Shown: positions 1 to 8,842, counted from the first letter of the stretch. The stretch: DNA of 64,000 nucleotides from Candidatus Enterococcus myersii (GCF_017316025.1 NZ_JAFLVT010000017.1:1-64000), one strand, 5' to 3'. A program made the numbers and translations. Notes: generated from the letters alone by a model not told the origin.

Positions 1-16
1 AGTCCTACTGCCGGAG
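1..16 (+). tRNA. 3' end of a tRNA, probably tRNA-Asn (truncated by window edge)
   Basis: The first 16 bases read as the end of a T-loop, the 3' half of a T-stem (CCTAC), an acceptor 3' strand (TGCCGGA) and a discriminator G. The implied 5' acceptor strand TCCGGCA and the G discriminator fit Firmicutes tRNA-Asn. The anticodon lies outside the window, so the identity is inferred. No CCA is encoded. A terminator follows within 10 bases. Confidence 0.55.
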
Positions 17-22
17 TTTTTG

Positions 23-49
23 AGACAGCGTAGTTGCTGTCTTTTTTTT
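23..49 (+). terminator. Rho-independent terminator after the tRNA
   Basis: The inverted repeat AGACAGC / GCTGTCT has a six-base loop and is followed directly by an eight-T run. It closes the tRNA transcription unit. Confidence 0.85.
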
Positions 50-141
50 ATACATAGATTTAATACACCTGTAATTTATAGGAAACGTGTTAGAATAAAC
101 AACATAGATAAATTAAAAACTTATAAACGGAGGGGAAAACT

Positions 142-651
142 GTGCAAATTACTGAATTATCCATTGAGACATTGTTAAGAGCAAAGGAACGGTTTGAAGA
201 TACATTAGAACAAATGAATGTAGCTGAGGCTAATAAAATGCCAGCGCCATTAATTAAATCTGTGACTTGGTTAACTTGGCATACTGCTCGAGAATTAGAT
301 TTTCAGATTTCGGATTTAAATAATTCACAAGCTTTATGGTTTAAAAAGGGTTTTGGCGAGCAGTTTAATCTTTCACTACCTGATGATACAGAGGATTGGC
401 ATCATACGCCGCAAGAAGCTGCAAAAGTTGTTGTAAAGGATAAGGCGTTATTACTGAATTATCTTGCTGCAAGTGTTGATTTTACAGTCGCTTATTTACA
501 ATCAATTAATGAAGAAAGTCTGCAAGATATCGTAGATACAAATTGGAATCCGCCAGTAACCCGACAAGTTCGAATTGTCTCTGCAATAGATGATGCAATA
601 ATGCACTCTGGACAGGCAGTTTACACTAGAAGATTAGTGATTGGAAAATAA
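142..651 (+). CDS. DinB/YfiT-like putative metal-dependent protein
   Basis: A 169-residue protein read from a GTG start with the RBS CGGAGGGG about eight bases upstream; no better ATG lies nearby. It has the size and all-helical character of the DinB/DUF664 four-helix-bundle family. His47 in a WHTARELD context and His155 in an MHSGQ context near the C-terminus match the spaced histidines that bind a divalent metal in this family. Family members include thiol-dependent transferases and many proteins of unknown role, so no substrate is assigned. It is monocistronic, between two terminators. Confidence 0.7.
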   Translation: MQITELSIETLLRAKERFEDTLEQMNVAEANKMPAPLIKSVTWLTWHTARELDFQISDLNNSQALWFKKGFGEQFNLSLPDDTEDWHHTPQEAAKVVVKDKALLLNYLAASVDFTVAYLQSINEESLQDIVDTNWNPPVTRQVRIVSAIDDAIMHSGQAVYTRRLVIGK

Positions 652-665
652 AAAAATTAGAAATT

Positions 666-695
666 ACAGGGAGAATTTTTTAGCCCTGTTTTTTC
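666..695 (+). terminator. Rho-independent terminator
   Basis: The stem ACAGGG / CCCTGT is followed by a T-run, just after the DinB-like gene. Confidence 0.75.
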
Positions 696-764
696 TTTGG
701 TACGCTAACTTTTTCAATGGCTTATTTGGTAGAATAGACAACAAGTTAAAAAAGGAGTCATAAA

Positions 765-1505
765 ATGAAAAATATTAAATTGACGATTGAGTATGATGGA
801 AGACGTTATCTGGGTTGGCAGCGGCTTGGAAGCTCGGATAAAACAATTCAAGGGAAAATCGAAAGTGTTTTATTCCAAATGACTGGAGAAAAAATTGAAA
901 TTATTGGTTCTGGTCGAACAGATGCAGGGACACATGCCAGAGGGCAAGTAGCAAATTTTAAAACTGAATCTGAATTGTCGCCACTTGAGATGCTTAATTT
1001 TTTGAACCGTTATTTACCTAACGATATTGTTATTAAAGATGTAACGGAAATGAGTGAACGATTTCATGCTCGTTACAATGCCAGTGGTAAACAGTATAGT
1101 TACTATGTTTGGAACGATGTAATTCCGACGGCTTTTTACCGGCATCATAGTTTTTATGTACCCCAAGAGCTAAATTTAGAAAAAATGGAGAAAGCTGCTG
1201 AAAAGTTGCTCGGAACCCATGACTTTATTGGATTTTCTGCTTTAAAAAAGACAAAGAAATCGACGGTTCGCAAGATTGAAGAGATTCGAATTGAAAAAAA
1301 TGGTGCCATGTTGCACTTTACATTTATAGGTAACGGTTTTTTGCATAAGATGATACGAATTTTAACGGGTACTTTGTTGGAAATTGGTATGGGTAAATTA
1401 GATATTAATATTATTGATGAGGTTTTGGCAAATAAAATTCGCCAAGATGCAGGAGAAACAGTTCCAGCCGCAGGGCTATTTTTAGATGAAGTTTTTTATG
1501 AATGA
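765..1505 (+). CDS. truA: tRNA pseudouridine(38-40) synthase TruA
   Basis: This 246-residue protein has the normal TruA length. The signature GRTDAGTHA places the catalytic aspartate at Asp53. The N-terminal IEYDGRRYLGWQ and the C-terminal FLHKMIRILTGTL motifs are also typical. It isomerises uridines in the anticodon arm of cytosolic tRNAs. The start ATG follows an AAAAGGAG site. In many lactobacilli and enterococci truA sits behind the energy-coupling-factor genes of the ribosomal cluster. Here it stands with an unknown gene, so it may be a second copy; that cannot be decided from this window. Confidence 0.93.
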   Translation: MKNIKLTIEYDGRRYLGWQRLGSSDKTIQGKIESVLFQMTGEKIEIIGSGRTDAGTHARGQVANFKTESELSPLEMLNFLNRYLPNDIVIKDVTEMSERFHARYNASGKQYSYYVWNDVIPTAFYRHHSFYVPQELNLEKMEKAAEKLLGTHDFIGFSALKKTKKSTVRKIEEIRIEKNGAMLHFTFIGNGFLHKMIRILTGTLLEIGMGKLDINIIDEVLANKIRQDAGETVPAAGLFLDEVFYE

Positions 1506-1520
1506 TAAGAGGGATAAAAA

Positions 1521-2168
1521 ATGCAATTAGATATTGCGGATTTTGAGGTTTTAGCTAGAGATAATTATACATTCAAACACTTAAAGGTAACATATTCAGT
1601 TGCCGAGCTTGAAGAGATCAAGTACGAATATAAAAAACATTGGCAAAAATGGAAAGAACTGAATTTAACAGTTGCTACTAATTTGCCCAAAGACTTTGGT
1701 ATTACAAAGCCCAAAATAGAAAGCTGGACCAATGGTTGGAATTTACGTAACCACTTTTGGTGTGCCTATCGTAGTGAATCACGTCAAAGAGAAAACGCCT
1801 GTCTAGCGGTACTATTAAATAAAAAGCAGTATCAGATTTATCTCATGTTTCAACATTACAAAAGTTCTGAACGGTCCGGAAGTGTTGCGGCCTATAACGA
1901 TTTATTACAAGAAATTGCTATCTGGAGTCAAAAGATCGATATTACAGACTATTATATTTGGCCTCAAGTAGAACATGAACTAGATGATCATCTGGCTTTG
2001 AAAGATTACTTGGCTAGTGAAAAGTTACAAACAGAATTTCAAGCAAAGCTAGCAGGAAAAACTTTTCAAATCGGGAAACTTTTAATGAAAGCAAAATACC
2101 CTCAAATTGAAGATAAGACCGTAGCAACTTTAAAAGAATTAATGCCGTTATATCAAGCATTAGGTTAA
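1521..2168 (+). CDS. Conserved protein of unknown function, co-transcribed with truA
   Basis: A 215-residue soluble protein rich in Lys, Tyr and Trp, starting 15 bases after truA with the RBS GAGGGA. It has no signal peptide or membrane segment. The N-terminal third is charged and helical (KYEYKKHWQKWKEL). The middle has aromatic clusters (ESWTNGWNLRNHFWCAYR) suggestive of a ligand or nucleic-acid surface. I recognise no catalytic motif. Tight spacing to truA suggests one operon, but this does not define a function. Confidence 0.75.
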   Translation: MQLDIADFEVLARDNYTFKHLKVTYSVAELEEIKYEYKKHWQKWKELNLTVATNLPKDFGITKPKIESWTNGWNLRNHFWCAYRSESRQRENACLAVLLNKKQYQIYLMFQHYKSSERSGSVAAYNDLLQEIAIWSQKIDITDYYIWPQVEHELDDHLALKDYLASEKLQTEFQAKLAGKTFQIGKLLMKAKYPQIEDKTVATLKELMPLYQALG

Positions 2169-2183
2169 TAAAAAACGAAAATA

Positions 2184-2219
2184 CAGCAGGTGGCATTGGA
2201 AGATGCTGCCGCTTTTTTT
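2184..2219 (+). terminator. Probable terminator after the truA operon
   Basis: The short stem CAGCA / TGCTG, with additional GC pairing around it, is followed by a seven-T run. The stem is imperfect, hence moderate confidence. Confidence 0.5.
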
Positions 2220-2353
2220 ATGAAAAAAATTTTGTCGTATAAAAGTAATGATTCAAGTAAAGTGTAAGCTTTAATCTTGCCAAAAAAATTTGAATCAAGT
2301 ATATTTTAGCAGTTAGTTTAGCACTTTAATTTTAAATAAAAGGAAGTAAGAAA

Positions 2354-2989
2354 ATGACAGCATTCATAAATAATGACTTTCAGGATATTGTTTTAAACCG
2401 CAAATCGATTCGACGGTATGATGAAAATGTAAAAATCAGTCGAGAAGAAATGTTGACTATGTTAGATGAAGCAAATCGTGCACCTTCTTCAGTTAATTTG
2501 CAGCCTTGGCGCTACGTTGTTGTGGATACAAATGAAGGAAAAGAACAGCTACGCCCTTTTATTCGCTTTAATCAATTGCAAAATGATACTTCTGCTGCAA
2601 TGATCTTAATTTTTGGTGACCGTAAAAATTATGAATACGGTAAAGAAATATATGGGGCAGCATTAAATGCGGGGCTGATGCCGCAAGAAGTTCATGATCG
2701 CCAATTAGCTACCATCATTCCTCATTATCAAAATCTATCTTTGAATGAAATGGATAATGTCATTTTGCGAGATGCTAGTCTTGCAGCAATGCAATTAATG
2801 CTAGTGGCGCGAGCCCATGGCTATGATACCAATGCAATTGGTGGTTTTGAAGCAGAAAACTTAGCGGAAACTTTTGATTTAGAAAAAGAGCGCTATTTAC
2901 CAGTGTTAATTCTCTCTATTGGTAAAGCGGCAGAGTCAGGTTACCAGTCAGTTAGACTCTCTGCTGATAAATTGACAACTTTCAAATAA
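2354..2989 (+). CDS. Nitroreductase-family FMN oxidoreductase
   Basis: This 211-residue protein starts with the family hallmark RKSIRRYD (residues 16-23), whose arginines contact the FMN phosphate. It continues with APSSVNLQPWR, another FMN-binding segment. The C-terminal GGFEAE and LILSIGKA match the rest of the nitroreductase fold. Such enzymes are cytosolic dimers that use NAD(P)H to reduce nitroaromatics, quinones or flavins; the natural substrate is unknown. The gene is monocistronic with RBS AAAGGAAG and a strong terminator. Confidence 0.88.
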   Translation: MTAFINNDFQDIVLNRKSIRRYDENVKISREEMLTMLDEANRAPSSVNLQPWRYVVVDTNEGKEQLRPFIRFNQLQNDTSAAMILIFGDRKNYEYGKEIYGAALNAGLMPQEVHDRQLATIIPHYQNLSLNEMDNVILRDASLAAMQLMLVARAHGYDTNAIGGFEAENLAETFDLEKERYLPVLILSIGKAAESGYQSVRLSADKLTTFK

Positions 2990-3000
2990 GCCACAAAATA

Positions 3001-3049
3001 AAAGACCTAAACCAAAAGTTTGTATTGTTTTTGGTTTAGGTCTTTTTTT
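3001..3049 (+). terminator. Strong rho-independent terminator
   Basis: A 17-base stem AAAGACCTAAACCAAAA pairs with TTTTGGTTTAGGTCTTT and ends in a T-run, directly after the nitroreductase gene. Confidence 0.9.
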
Positions 3050-3146
3050 CATAAGCAGATTTTTCTAGCTTAAAATGAAGCAGCCTAAAGAAATAACTGA
3101 CAAAATTGCTTTATCTAAATGGTGCGGTAAAATAGCTTAGCTTGGC

Positions 3147-3174
3147 TTGGATTCGTTTACTTCCGTGGTATAAT
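3147..3174 (+). promoter_or_regulatory. Sigma-A-type promoter of the LevR-type regulator gene
   Basis: TTGGAT and a perfect TATAAT are spaced by 16 bases, about 65 bases before the regulator start codon. Confidence 0.55.
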
Positions 3175-3239
3175 GATTTCAAAGTAAAACTTAAACAATT
3201 GATTCTGTTTTTAATCAGATAAAAATAAGGGTGAAAAGA

Positions 3240-5783
3240 ATGGCCACAAAAGCAAGATATGAAGTGCTTAATTCGATTAAGCACTTAGAAGATGATGGTA
3301 AAAAGGATCTGACAACGCAACAGATTGCCGATGAAAATGGGTTAACCAGAGGTGTAGTTAGCCATTATTTATCCCAACTGTTAAAAGAAGAATTGGTAGA
3401 AAAATTTGGGACAAAGCCGGTGTATTGGCGTCTTAAAAAAATTAAAGATCCATTTCGCGCATTTATTGGTGGCGAAGGTTCGTTAAAAAAAGTGATTGAT
3501 GCCTGTAAAGCGGCTGTCAAATATCCACCAAATGGTTTTCCTTTGATTATAACCGGTGAATCTGGGGTTGGTAAAAGCTATTTAGCGCATTTGATTTATG
3601 AATATGCTAAGGCAAAAAGTGTAATTTCTTCTGAAGCGCAACTTATTTCTTTGAATTGTGCTGACTATGCCAATAATCCAGAATTACTTTCTTCAGTCTT
3701 GTTTGGTTTTAAAAAAGGCGCTTTTACCGGAGCGACAGAAGATACGGCAGGACTTGTGGCAGCAGCTGACGGGGGATTTTTGTTTTTAGATGAAATTCAT
3801 CGCCTACCTAAAGAAAATCAAGAAAAATTATTTACTTTATTAGATAAAGGAACCTATAGTCCACTTGGTAGTAAAGAAGTACGACAAGTAAAGGTTCGTT
3901 TTCTTTTTGCAACGACAGAATCATTGGACGATATGTTACTGTTAACTTTTAGAAGACGAGTGCCAATGACCGTTACAATCCCCAATTTTATTGCAAGGCC
4001 CTCAGAAGAACGAATGGCATTAATCCAACATGCATTTATTACAGAAGCTAAAAAAATGAATAGAAAAATTAGCGTGAATAATAGTTTGATTATGGAATTA
4101 CTAAAAACGCCTCAGGCTGGGAATTTGGGTTCGTTGAACAATCAAATCAAACTTCTTTGCGCCAAAGCCTATGCAAAACAAGCTGGGAATGACTTAATTA
4201 TTGGAGACAAAAAACCAGCGGTAACTTTTTTACCCACCGATAAAATCACCAATCAAAACAGCGTGGCAAAAGAAATTGTCACCGCAATTTTGGCAGAATT
4301 ACCCGAAAGCGAAAGTTTTCTTGATGGCCAATTTATTGTTGCAAAACATTTAAAAAAAGCACCGGGTGATAATGTTAGTTTACAAGTGACAAGCTATAGA
4401 CAAGTGCTAAATGATACTTTAATCTCCTTATTATGGGAAAAATATGGAGTCAAAGAGCTGATACCAAAAGAGATTTTAAATTCTTGCGCTTTCTTTTTAG
4501 CTAATGTGCCACCGGTGCCACTTAGAGAGCAAAAAGCTTGGCTACAGAAGATAAAAGAACAATATCCGCGGGCTTTTTATTTATTTCAACAGCTATTTTC
4601 ACCTTTAAAAAACAATGCAAGCAACGAGCAAATCGCACTTGTTAGTGGTATGGCGCTTTTTCTATTAGACTATGCTGCGATAGAAAAAATTGAAGAGGTT
4701 AAAACCTTGTGCATATTAATCTCCCACGGAAAAAGTACAGCTTCAAGTATTCAAGGGGTGGTAAATGGCTTAGTGGGAAATTTTATTTTTGCAGCTTTTG
4801 ATATGCCCTTAGATAGCAGTATGCCTGAAATTAGCCAGAAAGTGCAGCAGTATATTGCGAAGTTAAATCAAAGAAAATTACCAGTTATTTTGCTTTTTGA
4901 TATGGGTTCTTTAAGTCAAATGTATAAACAAATTAAACAGTACTTGGATTCTGATTTATTAGTGATTAACAATTTATCAACACCCCTTGTTTTAGATGTA
5001 GCGCTACAAGTTCAACAACAAAAAAGTTTTAGAGAAATTGCTGAGCGGGCCAATACGTATCACGAAATGATTCATATTCAGTATTACGAAGGAATCTCTC
5101 AAAATAAAAATATCATCGTTTCGTGTATGTCAGGTGTCGGATTAAGTGAAGAAATTAAGCAGATCATGTTGGATCGTTTGCAAATGGAAAAAGAAATCAT
5201 TACCATGGACTATCGAGATTTAAAAAATTCACTTGCTTCCCATGATATGGGGTATTTTGAAAAGACAGATTTTATTATCACCACCACAGATTTACCATAT
5301 GATTATCAAATTCCAATTTTAAATATTTACGATATTATGGAGGCCAGTGGAACTAAACGCTTAAAAGAATTGTTATTAGCAACAGGTGAAAAGGAAAAAA
5401 CAATTGCCAATTTAATTGAAGGGTTATTGGAGTTTTTCACTATTGAAGGAATTAGTAGTCGACTGCAATTTTTAAATCCGAAGGTTGTTTTAGGTGAAGT
5501 ACAAGGCGTTGTAGCAAAGTATCAAGATTTCTTCACCATTGTCTTTGATGCAAAAGTGAAGTTGAATTTATACATGCACATTGCTTTAATGATTGAGCGG
5601 ATGATGATTTCTTCACGGGAAGAGTCCGTCAGTGTCCAAGCAGAAGAACAACTGGATAAAACCAAACAAGAGTTTTTCTCGATTTCAAAAAATATTTTCC
5701 ATCCGCTGGAAATGAAGTACAATATTGTCATTGATGATTATGAGCTCTCCTTAATGTATGAACTATTAAAATATTATATCTAA
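3240..5783 (+). CDS. LevR-family sigma-54-dependent activator with PTS regulatory domains
   Basis: The protein has 847 residues from ATG 3240. An upstream GTG at 3231 lies on top of the AAGG Shine-Dalgarno and is unlikely. Domains in order are a winged helix (about 1-70) and an AAA+ ATPase with Walker A GESGVGKS (106-113), the sigma-54 loop GAFTGA (160-165) and Walker B ending in Asp184-Glu185. These are followed by a PRD-like segment and an EIIA(Man)-like domain with candidate phospho-His496 (SHG). Next comes an EIIB(Gat)-like domain with Cys629 (CMSGVG), and a C-terminal PRD with His780. Such regulators open -24/-12 promoters and are tuned by PTS phosphorylation. The sigma-54 promoter at 6968-6984, before the PTS operon, is the obvious target. 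The phosphatase between them is on the other strand. Confidence 0.92.
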   Translation: MATKARYEVLNSIKHLEDDGKKDLTTQQIADENGLTRGVVSHYLSQLLKEELVEKFGTKPVYWRLKKIKDPFRAFIGGEGSLKKVIDACKAAVKYPPNGFPLIITGESGVGKSYLAHLIYEYAKAKSVISSEAQLISLNCADYANNPELLSSVLFGFKKGAFTGATEDTAGLVAAADGGFLFLDEIHRLPKENQEKLFTLLDKGTYSPLGSKEVRQVKVRFLFATTESLDDMLLLTFRRRVPMTVTIPNFIARPSEERMALIQHAFITEAKKMNRKISVNNSLIMELLKTPQAGNLGSLNNQIKLLCAKAYAKQAGNDLIIGDKKPAVTFLPTDKITNQNSVAKEIVTAILAELPESESFLDGQFIVAKHLKKAPGDNVSLQVTSYRQVLNDTLISLLWEKYGVKELIPKEILNSCAFFLANVPPVPLREQKAWLQKIKEQYPRAFYLFQQLFSPLKNNASNEQIALVSGMALFLLDYAAIEKIEEVKTLCILISHGKSTASSIQGVVNGLVGNFIFAAFDMPLDSSMPEISQKVQQYIAKLNQRKLPVILLFDMGSLSQMYKQIKQYLDSDLLVINNLSTPLVLDVALQVQQQKSFREIAERANTYHEMIHIQYYEGISQNKNIIVSCMSGVGLSEEIKQIMLDRLQMEKEIITMDYRDLKNSLASHDMGYFEKTDFIITTTDLPYDYQIPILNIYDIMEASGTKRLKELLLATGEKEKTIANLIEGLLEFFTIEGISSRLQFLNPKVVLGEVQGVVAKYQDFFTIVFDAKVKLNLYMHIALMIERMMISSREESVSVQAEEQLDKTKQEFFSISKNIFHPLEMKYNIVIDDYELSLMYELLKYYI

Positions 5784-5787
5784 CTTG

Positions 5788-5849
5788 AAAAAAACGTCTT
5801 AAATAAAGGGCTGCAAATTGAGTTTTGCAGGCTAATTTAAGACGTTTTT
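5788..5849. terminator. Bidirectional terminator between convergent genes
   Basis: AAAAACGTCTTAAAT and ATTTAAGACGTTTTT form a long stem with A and T runs on both flanks. A smaller TGCAAA/TTTGCA hairpin lies inside. It serves the regulator on the plus strand and the PHP gene on the minus strand. Confidence 0.85.
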
Positions 5850-5876
5850 CGCGTAATTAAAGAAATTTTTGTTTAG

Positions 5877-6662
5877 TTAGCTTTCAGGAATCGGCACCAA
5901 TTTGATTTCCTTATTTTGAAATAGCGCAAGTTCAGTGACACCGAATTTTTTTAGCATTGCTCCCATTTGACTAAATTGGTTACGAAAATCTGACGCAATA
6001 TGGGCATCAGAACCTAAAGTGAAAAGCTTACCACCTAGATTTTGATACAAGGGGACTGCATATTCATATAGTTGAGCATTTTGGTATTTGGCAAAACTTT
6101 TTGCGTTTAATTCTAAGCCCCAGTTTTTTGCGATTATATTTTTAAAGATTCGCGTTAATTGCTCTTCATAACGAGTTGCAACTTCATGGGAAGTCACGTC
6201 TAAACGTCGTAAGCCGTATTCAAAGTGAGTTAGGATGTGACCAGCTTTAAAATCTTCGGTTACGCGTTCCATTTGCTGAAAGTATTCATCCATAATGGTG
6301 TATTTATCTTTGGTTAAAACGATATCGTCCATATAGTCGAATTGTCCGTTTTGATGGATACTTACCAATTGTAAATCATAGGGATACGTAGCGAGGTAAT
6401 CGTAAATTTTACTTTCTTGACCAGGAACCACACCAATTTCAATCCCTTTTAGAAAAGTTGTAGGCTGGCTTATAAATTTTTGCTGTTGCCTTAAAAGTTC
6501 TTCGTAATCTGGAATATCATCTTGAAATGCATGAGCTGGATTTTTTAAATCAAAATGATCGGTGGCCACAAAAGTTGCGGGCTGTTGAACAAGATAATTT
6601 TCAAACCGTTCTTCAGAATCAAAAGACAAAAAAGTATGAAGATGTTGATCGTAATAATTCAT
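5877..6662 (-). CDS. PHP-domain phosphoesterase, histidinol-phosphatase (HisK) type
   Basis: This 261-residue cytosolic protein opens with DQHLHTFLSFDS, the HxH metal-binding motif of PHP domains. It continues with ATDHFD, a KGIEIG segment and a C-terminal GSDAHIASD motif, all of which supply metal ligands. Length and motif order match HisK-type histidinol-phosphate phosphatases. No other histidine biosynthesis gene lies nearby, so a role in phosphosugar or general phosphate-ester hydrolysis is equally possible. The start ATG is preceded by AGGAGG. Confidence 0.8.
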   Translation of the reverse strand: MNYYDQHLHTFLSFDSEERFENYLVQQPATFVATDHFDLKNPAHAFQDDIPDYEELLRQQQKFISQPTTFLKGIEIGVVPGQESKIYDYLATYPYDLQLVSIHQNGQFDYMDDIVLTKDKYTIMDEYFQQMERVTEDFKAGHILTHFEYGLRRLDVTSHEVATRYEEQLTRIFKNIIAKNWGLELNAKSFAKYQNAQLYEYAVPLYQNLGGKLFTLGSDAHIASDFRNQFSQMGAMLKKFGVTELALFQNKEIKLVPIPES

Positions 6663-6892
6663 GGCAGGCCTCCTATTGGCTACTATATCCGCTTTTTTAA
6701 TTAAGATAGCATAACTTTATTAAAAAAACGCCAAGTTAGTCGAAATTTTTAGTAAAAGGATTGCAGCAAGAAGTTTTGAAAGTAAAAAGCTAAGTTACGT
6801 GGGAAACAGCGCTTAAAGCTGGGAATCAAAAAAGTCCTTTTATTTTAGTGTATGGGCCTGGTAAACATTGCTAAAATTCAAATTAATCAAAA

Positions 6893-6928
6893 AAGAAGTG
6901 CTTATTTTATTTTAAGCACTTCTTTTTT
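6893..6928 (+). terminator. Orphan terminator-like hairpin upstream of the sigma-54 promoter
   Basis: AAGAAGTGCTT pairs perfectly with AAGCACTTCTT across a ten-base A/T loop, followed by a T-run. No plus-strand gene precedes it: 6663-6892 holds no convincing ORF. It may insulate the sigma-54 promoter from read-through, or end a short untranslated transcript. Confidence 0.6.
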
Positions 6929-6967
6929 ATGCCCATTAAAAGCTTGATTTAAGCCGTTTTTTTGGAG

Positions 6968-6984
6968 TTGGCACACAACTTGCT
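6968..6984 (+). promoter_or_regulatory. Sigma-54 (-24/-12) promoter of the PTS operon
   Basis: The sequence reads TTGGCAC-N5-TTGCT, with the GG (6970-6971) and GC (6982-6983) elements ten bases apart as sigma-54 requires. It lies 38 bases before the EIIA start codon. It matches the consensus fully and agrees with the GAFTGA-containing activator encoded upstream. I could not identify the activator's upstream binding repeats. Confidence 0.92.
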
Positions 6985-7021
6985 AGTAGTAAAGTGTCAA
7001 ATGAAGAGAGGAGCAAAGTAA

Positions 7022-7435
7022 ATGAAAAAAGTAGTAATTGCCACTCATGGCAATTTAGCCCAAGGAATTCAATCCACATTGGAATTATTTGTTGGTAAGA
7101 AACAAGATATTACCTATATTTCGGCTTATACACAAGGACAAGCGGATTTAGACACTCAGATTGATAATTTTTTTGCCCGTGTTACCCCAGCAGATGAAGT
7201 TATTGTTTTTACGGATATTTATGGAGGGAGCGTTAATCAAAAATTTGCAACTAAAACAACAGAAGAAAATATTTTTGTTGTTGCTGGTTTTAACGTGCCA
7301 CTTTTATTAGAAGTAATTTTAGCAACAGAAGCGATTAGTGATGAATTTATTCAAGAAATGATTACCAAAGCACAAGCAGGGATGCAACAAGTCAAACTTG
7401 CCAAAAATACGACTGAAAATGATTTTTTTGCTTAA
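7022..7435 (+). CDS. PTS mannose-family EIIA component
   Basis: A 137-residue cytosolic EIIA of the mannose class. It begins MKKVVIATHGNLAQG, with His9 as the residue phosphorylated by HPr; VFTDIYGGSVN is also typical. It passes phosphate to the separate EIIB encoded 30 bases downstream. The RBS GAGAGGAG is good. The C-terminus ends in an acidic tail with a DFF motif that recurs at the end of EIIC. It is the first gene of a five-gene operon under the sigma-54 promoter. Confidence 0.93.
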   Translation: MKKVVIATHGNLAQGIQSTLELFVGKKQDITYISAYTQGQADLDTQIDNFFARVTPADEVIVFTDIYGGSVNQKFATKTTEENIFVVAGFNVPLLLEVILATEAISDEFIQEMITKAQAGMQQVKLAKNTTENDFFA

Positions 7436-7465
7436 AAAGTGTTAAAGAAAAAGGAGAGAAATAAA

Positions 7466-7945
7466 ATGATTAAAACTTTACGAGTAGACGAACGCTTAAT
7501 CCACGGCCAAATTGCAATGGTATGGTCCCGTGAGTTAAATATTGATGGGATTGTCGTTGCCAATGATGAAACAGCTGGCAATGAAACACAGCAAATGGCT
7601 TTAAAAATGGCGGTACCAAGTGGGATCAAAGTAATTATAAAAACACTTCAAGGTGCAATTGATCTACTGCAAGATCCACGGGCAGAAAAAATGAAGTTGT
7701 TGGTTTTGGTTAAAACCGTTAATGACGCTGTTATACTTGCAGATAAACTGCCTAATATCGCCTATGTGAATATCGGCAACGTCGGAAAAGCTGTAATCGG
7801 TGAGAAGAAGACTTTGACACAATTTGTTATGTTAACACCAGCAGAACTTACAAGCTTAGCTACTTTAGTTGAACTGTATCCAGAAACTGCACTACAAAAT
7901 TTACCATCTGATAAAAAAGAGTTGGCCAAAGACTTTATCAAGTAA
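7466..7945 (+). CDS. PTS mannose/fructose/sorbose-family EIIB component
   Basis: The protein has 159 residues from the ATG preceded by AAGGAGAG. A longer reading frame from GTG 7439 would include the RBS itself and is rejected. The motif RVDERLIHGQ carries the phosphorylated His13. It takes phosphate from EIIA and transfers it to the sugar during passage through EIIC/EIID. KMAVPSGIKV and the KTVNDAV segment are family-typical. It is part of the sigma-54-controlled operon. Confidence 0.93.
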   Translation: MIKTLRVDERLIHGQIAMVWSRELNIDGIVVANDETAGNETQQMALKMAVPSGIKVIIKTLQGAIDLLQDPRAEKMKLLVLVKTVNDAVILADKLPNIAYVNIGNVGKAVIGEKKTLTQFVMLTPAELTSLATLVELYPETALQNLPSDKKELAKDFIK

Positions 7946-7981
7946 TTGTTGAATCCACGTAAATAAAAGGAGCGAAAAATT

Positions 7982-8803
7982 ATGTTATATGAAGCAATTG
8001 TAGTGGCATTAGTCGTCTTTTTAACAGTCGGCGGCCAGGAATTATTAGGTTTTACTATGTTGGGGCGTCCTATTGTCATTGGACCTTTAGTAGGGTTATT
8101 GCTTGGTGATATTCAAACAGGTTTATTGATCGGAGCCTCTTTAGAAACTATTTTTATGGGAGTCGTTAATATTGGGGGCGCAAGTTCAGCCGAACCTGGT
8201 CTTGCAACGGCTTTAGCTGCAGCATTTGCCATCAATTTGGGTGGTGGCGTGGAAGTTGCATTGCCAATCGCGATTCCATTAGGGATCATCGGATTACAAG
8301 TAAAGACGTTATTATATGTAGCAGTGGTAGGGCCTTTTGCTAGTCGCTTTGACAAAATGGCTGAAGAAGCTAATGAAAGAGGAATTATCCGCTTGCATTT
8401 TGGACTATGGGCATTGCAATGGGCGATCTATTCATTAATTCCATTTTTTGCCATCTTATTTGGCTCAAAAGCTACGCAAAATGTCTTGGAAATGATTCCG
8501 GATGTGATTATTAATGGTTTATCTGTCGCTGGTAATTTACTACCTGCAGTCGGAATGGCGATGTTAATGAAAATTTTATGGGACAATAATGTTTCCGCAT
8601 TTTACTTCTTAGGCTTTTTGATTGTCGCATATTTCAAGATTCCATTGATTGCAGTAGCAGTTTTAGGGGTAATTATTGCCGTAACGATTGGACAACGGGA
8701 TTTCCAATTGAAGAAAATGGAACAGCAAATCCAACAAAAACCTACGCTAGCAGCGACAAATGAAACAACAGAAGAGATTGAAAATGATGATTTCTTTAGT
8801 TAG
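7982..8803 (+). CDS. PTS mannose-family EIIC component (membrane)
   Basis: A 273-residue polytopic membrane protein with multiple hydrophobic helices. The conserved segments GGQELLGFTMLGRP and IGASLETIFMGVVNIGG mark a mannose-class EIIC. With EIID it forms the sugar channel. An acidic tail ending IENDDFFS follows the last helix. Sugar specificity cannot be read from sequence; the downstream alpha-glucosidase gene suggests an alpha-glucoside or isomaltose-like disaccharide. The RBS is AAAAGGAGCG. Confidence 0.92.
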   Translation: MLYEAIVVALVVFLTVGGQELLGFTMLGRPIVIGPLVGLLLGDIQTGLLIGASLETIFMGVVNIGGASSAEPGLATALAAAFAINLGGGVEVALPIAIPLGIIGLQVKTLLYVAVVGPFASRFDKMAEEANERGIIRLHFGLWALQWAIYSLIPFFAILFGSKATQNVLEMIPDVIINGLSVAGNLLPAVGMAMLMKILWDNNVSAFYFLGFLIVAYFKIPLIAVAVLGVIIAVTIGQRDFQLKKMEQQIQQKPTLAATNETTEEIENDDFFS

Positions 8804-8842
8804 GAAAGATTAGTTAATCGTAAAAAATGAGGAGGAAAAACG

